From: Scleromatobacter sp039920745
GTDB lineage: Bacteria > Pseudomonadota > Gammaproteobacteria > Burkholderiales > Burkholderiaceae_C
Direction: 5' to 3'
Assembly: GCA_039920745.1 (NCBI GenBank)
Contig: JBDSDD010000075.1
Span: 67,615 to 131,614, forward strand
Length of the DNA stretch: 64,000 nucleotides
This document shows, piece after piece, positions 1 to 7,450 of this stretch (position 1 is the first letter of the stretch; each line of letters begins with the position of its first letter). Below the pieces are notes generated by a model. The model had not been told where the DNA came from. It saw only the letters and a program-made list of their open reading frames with translations, and searched no databases. Made by a program: the position numbers and the translations under genes.

Positions 1-1
1 G

Positions 2-1333
2 TTGCGGGCTATCGACGTCGCTGGCAACGTCACGACGATCGCGCGCGGCGTTCCGGGCGATCGCCGCGCGATGCTGCATCGGCCCGTGTCGCTTGCGCAG
101 ACCCGGGACGGCTTGATCGTGGTTGGCTCGCTGTCCGGCTTCGTCCTGGAGATGGGGCCCGACGGCATGCCGCACGCGATCTTCGGCGTCGACGAACACG
201 GTCTCGGGCGACCCACTGGCCTGGCCGTTGGACCGGCTCGTCGCCTGCTCGTGGCCGACTCGGCGTCGTCGCGCCTGCAGCTGCTGACACCGCGCACCGA
301 CGATGGCAAGGAGCCGCAGATCGTCGGCGCGATCGGCCCGGCGCCGGACCGGCCGTTGCCCGCCGCCGAACACCGCTGGCCCGTGCGCCCCCAACTCGCC
401 TGGCACGAAGTCGTCGGCACCATTGGCGAGGACAGGGGCGACGGCCACGGCGAGTCGCGCGACCACTTCCACGACGGCCTGGACGTGCGCGGCGACGTCG
501 GCCAGGGGGTGCTGGCGATCGCGGCGGGCAAGGTGTCCGATCCGTTGAGCACGTTCGGCTTCGGCAAGCTCAACGAAGGCCTGGAGGTCGACACGCTCGG
601 GTACGTGCACATGCACGTCGGGCGGGATGCGCGCGGCAAGCTGCTCGACGCCACCCGCTTCGTGCCGGTGCGCGACGACGCCGGCCAGCTCGCACGCATG
701 CGCGTCAGGCGCGGCGCGCGCTTCGCTGCGGGCGACGTGCTGGGCAGCATCAACCAGATGGCGCACGTGCACCTGTGGATGGGCGTGTCGGGCCATGGCC
801 TCAATCCGCTGCAACTGGACCTGAAGGACTTCCGCGACACCGTCGCCCCCAGCATCGGCGCCATCGAGGTGCACGACGCGTCCGGCGCGCGCTTGACGAA
901 GCGCCAGGCCGGCCGGCTGCTGGTGCCGCGCGGCGAGGTCTCGCTGGTGGTGGACGCGTGGGATCAGGTCGACGGCAACCTGCCGCGCCGCCGCCTCGGG
1001 CTCTACAGCCTGGCGTTCCAGTGGCTGCACGCGGACGGCACGCCCGTGGCCGGCTTCGAGCAGCCGCGCCGGGTCATCGAATTCGCGCGCCTGCCGGGCG
1101 ACGACCAGGTCAAGACCGTATACGCCGACAAGAGCGGGATCACGGTGCAGGGCAACGCCGAGACGCACTTCCGCTACGCCATCGGCGTGCCCGCGGGTGC
1201 ATCCCCCGGCACGCCCACCGTGTCGTCCACGGGGGCGCTGCCGGCCGGCGACTACCTGCTGCGCATCGTCGCGAAGGACTTCTCGGGAAACGAGGCCACG
1301 CGCGGGCGCGACGCCGCGGTTCGAGTCTTCTAG
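2..1333 (+). CDS. NHL-repeat / M23-type metallopeptidase fusion protein (5' partial)
   Basis: The reading frame is open from the first bases of the window, so the N-terminus lies upstream and the apparent TTG start is not trusted. The visible first ~95 residues look like NHL/beta-propeller blades. A region from about residue 125 resembles a lysostaphin-type (M23) peptidase: HDGLD supplies His157 and Asp161, and HVH (255-257) supplies the HxH ligand, so the zinc triad of the family is complete. About 170 further residues look like an Ig-like or beta-sandwich tail. The protein is probably exported and may act on peptidoglycan or be a peptidase-like sensor, but this is inferred from the domains because the signal region is not in view. 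A 145-base gap separates it from the next gene. Confidence 0.7.
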   Translation: MRAIDVAGNVTTIARGVPGDRRAMLHRPVSLAQTRDGLIVVGSLSGFVLEMGPDGMPHAIFGVDEHGLGRPTGLAVGPARRLLVADSASSRLQLLTPRTDDGKEPQIVGAIGPAPDRPLPAAEHRWPVRPQLAWHEVVGTIGEDRGDGHGESRDHFHDGLDVRGDVGQGVLAIAAGKVSDPLSTFGFGKLNEGLEVDTLGYVHMHVGRDARGKLLDATRFVPVRDDAGQLARMRVRRGARFAAGDVLGSINQMAHVHLWMGVSGHGLNPLQLDLKDFRDTVAPSIGAIEVHDASGARLTKRQAGRLLVPRGEVSLVVDAWDQVDGNLPRRRLGLYSLAFQWLHADGTPVAGFEQPRRVIEFARLPGDDQVKTVYADKSGITVQGNAETHFRYAIGVPAGASPGTPTVSSTGALPAGDYLLRIVAKDFSGNEATRGRDAAVRVF

Positions 1334-1417
1334 AAAAGAGGGCGTCGAATGTCAACTCGTTCCGGTTGTCTAGGGGATTGACCCAGCCGGTGCGCAAGCG
1401 CATGGCCGCTATGATTT

Positions 1418-1446
1418 CGGGCATTTCCCGCCGTGCGAAATGCCCG
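1418..1446 (+). promoter_or_regulatory. Perfect 10-bp inverted repeat in the leader of the peptide transporter gene
   Basis: CGGGCATTTC at 1418-1427 is followed nine bases later by its exact reverse complement GAAATGCCCG at 1437-1446. It ends 32 bases before the transporter ATG at 1479. A -10-like TATGAT at 1410-1415 lies just upstream, so the hairpin could form the 5' end of the mRNA. No T-run follows, which argues against a simple terminator of the upstream gene. The role, whether mRNA stabiliser or protein-binding site, is unknown. Confidence 0.5.
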
Positions 1447-1478
1447 TGCCGCGGTGCTCCTTTCCGAAAGAATTCCCC

Positions 1479-2981
1479 ATGTCTTCCCAGAAAGCCACTC
1501 TGGACCACGCTCCCGAGGGTTCGGTCGTCCTCCTGTTCGTGCAGATGTTCTCGACGCTGGGCTATGCCGTCCTGCAGTCCACGCTGGTGCTCTACGCGAC
1601 CAAGCACCTGCATTTCACGGACGAACTCGCGCTGTCGCTGATGGGCGTGTTCGGCGCATTCAACTACGGGCTGCACCTGTTCGGCGGCTATCTCGGCGGA
1701 CGCTTCCTCAGCAATCGCAACCTGTTCGTCGGCGGCATGGTGCTGCAGGTGTTCGGCTGCGCGTGCATCGCCGGCGGCTCCGCGCCATTGCTGTATTGGG
1801 GCCTGGCGCTGTTCCTGACCGGCAGCGGCCTCAACGTCACCTGCATCAACATGATGCTGACGCAGCGCTTCGCGCCGGAAGACACGCGCCGCGAGGCCGC
1901 GTTCCTGTGGAACTACGCCGGCATGAACATCGGCTTCTTTGTCGGCTTCTCGGTCGCGGGCTACTTCGAGGAGACGCAGAGCTACGCCACGCTGTTCACG
2001 CTCGCGACGATCGGCAACGCCGTCGCGATCGCGCTGTGCGCGTACTACTGGCGCGTGCTGCGCGACCGCAACACGCCGTTGCTCGAGGCCACGCCCCAGG
2101 CCTTCCGCATCCGCTTTGCGGTGGGCGTGGCGATCCTCATCGGCCTCGTGCCGCTGGTGTGGAAGCTGTTGCAACTGCCCGACTCGACCGAGACCATCCT
2201 CAAGGTCATCAGCGCCATCGTGTTCGCGTCGCTGATCTGGCTCACCATGCGCCACCCCGATCGCCGCGAGCGCAGGAACATGTCGGCCTACCTGATCCTG
2301 GCGCTGGGCTCGCTCGTGTTCTGGTCGCTGTACCAGATGTCGTCGAGCGGCCTGACGCTGTTCTTCGACCGCAACGTCGACCCGAAGGTGCTGGGCTTCA
2401 CGATCCAGACGCAGTGGGTCCAGAACATCAACACCTTCGTCATCTTCGTCGGCGGCCCGCTGCTGGCGATCGCCTTCGCGCGGCTGCGCGAACGCGGCTG
2501 GCGCATCGACGTGCCCAAGCAGTTCTCGATCGCCCTGGTGCTGATGGGCCTGGGCTTCCTGGCGCTGCCGCTGGGCATCGCGCTCGGCGACCCGATCACC
2601 GGCCGTTCCGCATTCTTCTGGATCTTCGTCAGCTACCTGCTGCAGAGCATTGGCGAACTGCTGATCTCGCCAGTGGGCTACGCGATGATCGGCAAGCTCG
2701 CGCCGCATCGCTACCAGGGCGTGATGATGGGCGCCTGGATGCTGATCACCGGCCTCGCTTCGCTGTTCGCGGGCGACCTGTCCAAGTCGATCCCGACCGC
2801 GCAGGACGCCGCACCGCAGGTCACCAATGCCTACTACTCGATGCTGTTCGGCCGTCTCGGCTGGGGCACCGTGGCCGTGGGCATCGTGCTGGCGCTGCTG
2901 ATCCCGTTCCTGCGCCGGCTGATCTCGGACAAGGACACGCCGGAGGTCGACCAACTCGCTCCCGCGGTGGTGCCGCACTGA
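1479..2981 (+). CDS. POT/PTR2-family peptide MFS transporter
   Basis: The product is an inner-membrane protein of 500 residues with the hydrophobic pattern of a 12-14 helix major facilitator. The N-terminal stretch STLVLYATKHLHFTDELAL and the later WNYAGMNIGFFVG match the proton-dependent oligopeptide transporter family (the second is the PTR2 FYxxINxG signature), which imports di- and tripeptides with protons. The canonical ExxERF motif of helix 1 is missing; the equivalent stretch reads LFVQMF, so coupling may differ. The ATG at 1479 was chosen because it follows GAAAG and begins the conserved region; an in-frame ATG at 1440 would lie inside the leader hairpin. It is convergent with the next gene, with 24 bases between stops. 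Confidence 0.85.
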   Translation: MSSQKATLDHAPEGSVVLLFVQMFSTLGYAVLQSTLVLYATKHLHFTDELALSLMGVFGAFNYGLHLFGGYLGGRFLSNRNLFVGGMVLQVFGCACIAGGSAPLLYWGLALFLTGSGLNVTCINMMLTQRFAPEDTRREAAFLWNYAGMNIGFFVGFSVAGYFEETQSYATLFTLATIGNAVAIALCAYYWRVLRDRNTPLLEATPQAFRIRFAVGVAILIGLVPLVWKLLQLPDSTETILKVISAIVFASLIWLTMRHPDRRERRNMSAYLILALGSLVFWSLYQMSSSGLTLFFDRNVDPKVLGFTIQTQWVQNINTFVIFVGGPLLAIAFARLRERGWRIDVPKQFSIALVLMGLGFLALPLGIALGDPITGRSAFFWIFVSYLLQSIGELLISPVGYAMIGKLAPHRYQGVMMGAWMLITGLASLFAGDLSKSIPTAQDAAPQVTNAYYSMLFGRLGWGTVAVGIVLALLIPFLRRLISDKDTPEVDQLAPAVVPH

Positions 2982-3005
2982 GCGCGGCGCCGCCACTCGC
3001 AGGCT

Positions 3006-4055
3006 TCACCAAGGCAAGGCCACCGGCCCGACGGTGATCACCGCAGTCGGCCCCGGACTGCCGTTGCCGTCGACGTTGGTGACGCGGAGGCGGTCGAGGT
3101 AGCGCGCGGCCGCCGAATCGATAGAGACCGTCACGCTCCCCGCCCGGCCACCGTTGACCGACATGCCGTCGATGCCGTTCTGGCCGGCCGAGCCTGAATT
3201 GCCGGGCGTGAGTGCAGCGCCGCCAGCACCTCCGCGGCCTCCGGCGCCGCCCCTGCCGCCTGCGCCGCCTGCGCCGCCGCGCACGGTCAGCGCCAGCGAG
3301 CCGCCGTCCGGGTCGACGATGAAGTCGTGATCGTGCCCGGACTCGCTGACTCGCACGCGCAGCAGCGGATGGCCGCCCGGCGCCAGCGCGATCGTCACGT
3401 GGACGGCAGGGCCCCTGTCGCCGTCGAAGCCGGTGCCGCCGTTCGTACCGTTGGAGCCGTTGCCGCCGTCGCCGCCGGGCGACGGGCTGTCCGGCATGGA
3501 CGAACCCGGGCTGCCGCTCATTCCGTCCATTCCGGCGATGCCGTCGAATCCGTCCGCGCCAGCCAGGCCCGAATAGGTCGCCGCATACGGCACGTCGTAT
3601 CGGACAGGGATGTCGAGGTCGAACATGGGCGTCGGCTGTCCGATGGCGTGGATGCGCACGTGCGCCATCCGGCCTTCGCTGAGGTGCGGATCGGCGGGCA
3701 GCCGCACGACCCCGTCCTCGTTCACGGTCACGAGCGTGCCTTCGAAGGCGTAGCTGTCCAGCAACACCTTGCCGTCGCCGGTGCCCACCGTGGCCAGCGT
3801 GCGGCCGTCGGTGGTGGTCGCGACGACGGACAGCCTCGCCTTGCCGCCCGGCGAGATGCCGCCGTTGCCGGGCAGGGCTGCGGCGATGGCCTGCAGCGCC
3901 ACGTCGTCCAGCCGCAAGCGTTGGCCCGTCATGATCAGGATGGACTCGCAGCCTGACAGCCCGAGCGCCGCCACGGCGACGATGGCGACGAGCGCGGCGC
4001 GCGGCACGCGCCGCGTCGACGGGACGGCTTTCCTGAAAAGTGGTGTGTGTTGCAT
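3006..4055 (-). CDS. Glycine-rich, collagen-like lipoprotein
   Basis: The 349-residue product starts with a lipoprotein signal: a basic N-region, a hydrophobic core and the lipobox LSGC with Cys36. About 130 residues of ordinary sequence follow. Then comes a long Gly/Asp/Asn/Ser-rich stretch with interrupted Gly-X-X triplets, including GAGGRGGAGGRGGAGG, and a short non-repetitive C-terminus. I recognise no enzymatic domain. Such proteins are usually membrane-anchored surface or periplasmic structural proteins; a function here would be guesswork. The gene is monocistronic, convergent with the peptide transporter, and has 211 bases without a gene upstream. Confidence 0.7.
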   Translation of the reverse strand: MQHTPLFRKAVPSTRRVPRAALVAIVAVAALGLSGCESILIMTGQRLRLDDVALQAIAAALPGNGGISPGGKARLSVVATTTDGRTLATVGTGDGKVLLDSYAFEGTLVTVNEDGVVRLPADPHLSEGRMAHVRIHAIGQPTPMFDLDIPVRYDVPYAATYSGLAGADGFDGIAGMDGMSGSPGSSMPDSPSPGGDGGNGSNGTNGGTGFDGDRGPAVHVTIALAPGGHPLLRVRVSESGHDHDFIVDPDGGSLALTVRGGAGGAGGRGGAGGRGGAGGAALTPGNSGSAGQNGIDGMSVNGGRAGSVTVSIDSAAARYLDRLRVTNVDGNGSPGPTAVITVGPVALPW

Positions 4056-4266
4056 TCGATGTTCTCCATTGATTCGCCGCGCCAGCGTGTCGGCTTGAAT
4101 TCAATGTAAGGACGTCGAACGCCTTCGGATGCAACGTTGCGTCTCGTTCGGTCAGGTTCTCGTAAAGCGAGCTTCGTGCGGCCGCCGCCCCGGCGACCGT
4201 GTCGGGCCGTGGAAAGCGCGGCGCCCCAGCCGGTGCTCAGCCACGCCCCGCACGACCTGCGGTCTC

Positions 4267-6060
4267 TCAGGGTGCCGGCAGCGCCGCGCCGCAGCCGCTG
4301 CAGAACTTCGCCTCAGCCGTCGCCCTGGTGCCGCACGCGGTGCAAAAGCGTAGCGCGGGCGTGCCCGCGGGGGTGGCCGTGACGCGCGGCGCGTCACGCA
4401 TGTCCGTGCCCTCCAGCGCGTCCACGCGCGCGGGGGCGTGACCGCCCAGCAGCGCCTCGGTGGCCTGCAGCGCGTCGATGCGGTGCCGGTCCTCGGCTGC
4501 GCGTGGCGCGATGAACACGCTCTGGCGCGACGCGAAGGCCTCGAGGTCGTCGGCCAGGCGCGACGCCTGCTGCGAGGTGGCGTACATCGCGGTGACCTGG
4601 CGCGGGCCGTCCTTGCCGAACACCACCGACTCGACGCGCGCCCGCCAGATGCGCAGCGTCATCGCCTCGACGCGCACGACGTCATTCTCGGTCTGCAGCC
4701 GGCTGTTCATCTGGTTGCCGGTGCCGATGCGCGACGACTGCCACGTGCCCAGCAACTCCACCCAGACCAGCTCGGACTCGAAGTTGAAACGCCCCCAGAT
4801 CGCGCCGGCCGACTGGAAGCAGAACGCGGCGATGGCCAGGCACACGGCGGCGTAGCCGACGGTGGCAGCGTGGCCCCAGCCATCCGCGAGCACGCGCGAC
4901 GGGTCGAACGAGTGCACGTAGACCAGGGCGCAGACCACGCCGACGATGGTCAGCAGCGTGCCGTACAGATCCAGCATCACGAGCCAGCTGTGGCGTGGAG
5001 TGCGCAATGCGCTGTCCAGCGTGACGGCGGCGGTGCCCGACATCGGCATCGGCTGCGTCTCCTCCAGCAGCTCGCCGGCGAAGCGGCCCGAGCCGGTCGC
5101 GCCTTCGGTGACGGGCTCGACGCGCGTGTAGCGGCGGTTGGGGATCTTCTCGACCCACTCGTTCTGCAAGGTGCGATCGAGCTCGGTGATCAGCGAGGCC
5201 GGCGGCCCGTTCATCGACAGCGTGCGCTGCTCGCAGCTGCGCTCGGTCTGCGGCGACGCGTCGAGCTGCGCGTGCAGCGCGCACAGGATCAGCACCACCG
5301 CCACCAGCGCGCACACGAGCAGGAAGAAGGCCTGGCTGGTCACCGAGTAGCGCACCGACGGCAGCGCTGCGCCCATCAGCCCGGCGACCACCGGACCGAC
5401 GATGGCCGCGACGATCAGCGCGATCAGCGAGACCGTGCCCAGGCTGGCCTGGTTGCCGCTGACCAACGGGCGCAGCAGCACCGCGGCGCCGAACACGAAG
5501 TAGACGATGGAGATCAGCGGTCGCGTCGCGTCGGTGCCGAAAACGCCCCACGCGAACAGGAAGCTCGCGAGCGTGACGACGAACGACAGCGCGTTGAAGA
5601 AGTGACGCTGGGCGAGATCCTGCACCACCAGCGGTGCGGTGATCAGGCGCGGCACTGCGTGGTACAGCACGCCGTTGAGCGCGCCTTGCGGCTCGGGATA
5701 TTCGAGGCCGCCCTGGCGCAGCGTGGTCTTGTAGAAATCGGCGCGCTGCGAGTTGCCGGTGGCGCCGATGGACACCTCCGGCGCCAGCGAACGCGGGCGT
5801 CCGCGGCCAAAAAAGAAACGCAGCCGGCGCGCCGCGATCACCGCGAACGAGATGCCCGCGGCCAGCAAAGAGACGCCCACCAGCAGCGGCGCGATGCCCA
5901 GGCGCGTGGACTCGGCCTGGATCGCGGCCCGGGCCCACATCAGGCCCGTGACGCCGCCCAGCAGCGTGATGGCCGCGCAGGCGAACAGGAAGGTGTTCTC
6001 GACCCGGAACGGGTTCGGCAGTTCGAGCCGCTTGTTGTCCGAGCTGTAGTCGTAGGCCAA
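4267..6060 (-). CDS. Polytopic membrane protein with C-terminal zinc ribbon
   Basis: I chose a TTG start at 6060 because GAGGAG (6066-6071) sits seven bases upstream and the product then begins MAYDYSSDNKRLE; the frame stays open further upstream but would run into the preceding gene. The 597-residue protein has about eight hydrophobic segments: two near the N-terminus, four around residues 150-300 and two near 400-450. A soluble tail follows, and the last ~25 residues contain CTACG and CSGCG, a double-knuckle zinc ribbon. No known enzymatic motif is visible. It is the third gene of the SPFH operon, 37 bases after the ribbon-helix-helix gene. The cytoplasmic zinc ribbon suggests a partner-binding or sensing membrane protein (inference). 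Confidence 0.7.
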   Translation of the reverse strand: MAYDYSSDNKRLELPNPFRVENTFLFACAAITLLGGVTGLMWARAAIQAESTRLGIAPLLVGVSLLAAGISFAVIAARRLRFFFGRGRPRSLAPEVSIGATGNSQRADFYKTTLRQGGLEYPEPQGALNGVLYHAVPRLITAPLVVQDLAQRHFFNALSFVVTLASFLFAWGVFGTDATRPLISIVYFVFGAAVLLRPLVSGNQASLGTVSLIALIVAAIVGPVVAGLMGAALPSVRYSVTSQAFFLLVCALVAVVLILCALHAQLDASPQTERSCEQRTLSMNGPPASLITELDRTLQNEWVEKIPNRRYTRVEPVTEGATGSGRFAGELLEETQPMPMSGTAAVTLDSALRTPRHSWLVMLDLYGTLLTIVGVVCALVYVHSFDPSRVLADGWGHAATVGYAAVCLAIAAFCFQSAGAIWGRFNFESELVWVELLGTWQSSRIGTGNQMNSRLQTENDVVRVEAMTLRIWRARVESVVFGKDGPRQVTAMYATSQQASRLADDLEAFASRQSVFIAPRAAEDRHRIDALQATEALLGGHAPARVDALEGTDMRDAPRVTATPAGTPALRFCTACGTRATAEAKFCSGCGAALPAP

Positions 6061-6097
6061 TCGTCGCTCCTCGGGGGTAAGCGGCGATTCTAGGAGG

Positions 6098-6295
6098 CTA
6101 CGTGCGGTCGATCTGCGTGTCGTCGTCGGCCGCAGGCGGCTTGGGCTTGCGCCCGCGCCGCGCCAGCGCCTCGCGCAGCAGGAACTCGACCTGCGCATTG
6201 GCGCTGCGCAGCTCCTGCGCGGCCAGGCGCTCGATCTCGGCCCACAGCTCGGGGTCGATGCGCAGCGGGTAGGACTTCTTGCCGGGGCTGGCCAT
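6098..6295 (-). CDS. Small ribbon-helix-helix (Arc/MetJ-type) DNA-binding protein
   Basis: The 65-residue product reads KSYPLRIDPELWAEIERLA at its N-terminus, a beta-strand followed by an amphipathic helix, then AQVEFLLREALARRG, the second helix of the ribbon-helix-helix fold. A basic and then acidic tail follows. Proteins of this size and fold bind DNA as dimers and commonly autoregulate their own operon. It lies between the SPFH gene (42-base gap) and the zinc-ribbon membrane gene. The palindrome at the operon promoter is a plausible target. Annotation as a toxin-antitoxin antitoxin would be tempting, but no toxin-like partner is present. Confidence 0.8.
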   Translation of the reverse strand: MASPGKKSYPLRIDPELWAEIERLAAQELRSANAQVEFLLREALARRGRKPKPPAADDDTQIDRT

Positions 6296-6337
6296 GGCGG
6301 TCAGCCCCGGGTTGGCGGCGTCACTGAGCGCATCGCG

Positions 6338-7279
6338 TCAGCCGTAGAGCGTGCCGGTGTTGATGATGGGCTGCGCTTCCTTGTCGCCGCACAGCACCAC
6401 CAGCAGGTTGCTGACCATCGCCGCCTTGCGCTCGTCGTCCAGCGTGACGACGTTGCGCTCGCTCAGCGCTGTGAGCGCGGCTTCGACCATCGCCACCGCG
6501 CCCTGGACGATCTTGTGGCGCGCGCTGATGACGGCCTCGGCCTGCTGTCGGCGCAGCATCACCTGGGCGATCTCGGGCGCGTAGGCGAGGTGCGTGAGGC
6601 GCGCGTCGGTCACCGTGACGCCCGCGCTGGCGAAACGCGCCGAGAGCTCGGTCTGCAGCGCCAGGGCGACGTCGTCGAGGCCGCCGCGCAGCGTGATCTC
6701 GTGGGCATCGTCGCTGTCGGCCTCGTCGTACGCATACAGCGACGCGACGTGGCGCAGCGCGGCCTCGGACTGCAGCTTCACGTACAGGTCGACGTCGTCC
6801 ACCTCGAAGCGCGCCTTGGCGGTGTCTTCGACGCGCCAGATGATGACGGCGCCGATCTCGATCGGGTTGCCGCGCTTGTCGTTGACCTTGAGCGCCGGCG
6901 AGTTGAGGTTGCGTGCGCGCAGCGAGATGCGGCGCTTGACGAAGAACGGGTTGGCCCAGCGCAGGCCCTCGGCGCGGTCGGTGCCCGAGTACTGGCCGAA
7001 CAGCGTCATGATGGCCGCCTCGTTGGGCTGCAGCATGTACAGGCCGGCGACGATGGCCACGCTGGCGAGCACGCACAGCCCGCCCGGCAGCACGTGCGTC
7101 AGCAAAACGGTGGATGCCTCCATGCCGTCGTCGATGGCGACGAAGCGCGAGATCGCGATGCCCACCAGCACGACGGCGGCGGCGACCATCGCGTAGCCGT
7201 TCATCGACGTCAGGCGGCGCTCCGAATATTCGATGCGGGAGAGGTGCGCCGTGCTTCGCAGGGCGTTGCTGGAGGTCAT
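6338..7279 (-). CDS. SPFH/Band-7 (stomatin/prohibitin-like) membrane protein
   Basis: The product has 313 residues. Two hydrophobic segments (about 28-47 and 62-83) anchor an SPFH domain starting near QPNEAAIMTLFGQYSGT and running through NLNSPALKVNDKRGNPIEIG, both typical of the family. A helical region rich in Ala, Gln and Arg (about 235-270) follows, as in stomatin-like oligomerising proteins. SPFH proteins form ring-like or raft-like membrane scaffolds that organise proteases or other membrane partners. It is the first gene of a three-gene operon with the RHH protein and the zinc-ribbon membrane protein. The promoter upstream shows TTGACA-17-TAGAGT overlapped by a palindrome. The ATG is preceded only weakly by purines. 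Confidence 0.88.
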   Translation of the reverse strand: MTSSNALRSTAHLSRIEYSERRLTSMNGYAMVAAAVVLVGIAISRFVAIDDGMEASTVLLTHVLPGGLCVLASVAIVAGLYMLQPNEAAIMTLFGQYSGTDRAEGLRWANPFFVKRRISLRARNLNSPALKVNDKRGNPIEIGAVIIWRVEDTAKARFEVDDVDLYVKLQSEAALRHVASLYAYDEADSDDAHEITLRGGLDDVALALQTELSARFASAGVTVTDARLTHLAYAPEIAQVMLRRQQAEAVISARHKIVQGAVAMVEAALTALSERNVVTLDDERKAAMVSNLLVVLCGDKEAQPIINTGTLYG

Positions 7280-7302
7280 GACAAGTTCCCGTTAGAGATC
7301 AA

Positions 7303-7314
7303 AGTGATATCACT
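7303..7314. promoter_or_regulatory. 12-bp perfect palindrome, candidate operator of the SPFH operon
   Basis: AGTGATATCACT is its own reverse complement. It overlaps the last bases of the -10 element (7312-7317) and the expected transcription start, so a bound protein would block the promoter. The operon's own second gene encodes a ribbon-helix-helix protein, a family that binds short palindromes, which makes autoregulation the simplest reading (inference). Confidence 0.5.
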
Positions 7315-7340
7315 CTAGAAGTCCTCTGGCCGGCTGTCAA
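7312..7340 (-). promoter_or_regulatory. Sigma70-type promoter of the SPFH operon
   Basis: Read on the minus strand, TTGACA at 7340-7335 (perfect -35) is followed after exactly 17 bases by TAGAGT at 7317-7312 (4 of 6 matches to TATAAT). It lies about 33 bases upstream of the SPFH start codon and points into that gene. It is one of the best-matching promoters in the window. Confidence 0.65.
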
Positions 7341-7450
7341 TCCCCTTGGGATGTGCGTTTCTGCCGTCTTTTTCCCTGCTGTCACGCGCGAAGGCATCCA
7401 ACGCCCCCTAACATCGCGGACTGCCCAAGCTCCAGTCCGGGAACTCCTGC

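Noticed and set aside
1140..2996. 618-codon minus-strand open frame opposite the peptide transporter
   Set aside because: Low-complexity Gln/Arg/His/Ala product, no conserved motif, complements an obvious membrane transporter.
6098..6295. Ribbon-helix-helix gene as the antitoxin of a toxin-antitoxin pair
   Set aside because: Neither neighbour looks like a toxin; both are membrane proteins and the arrangement fits an operon regulator better.
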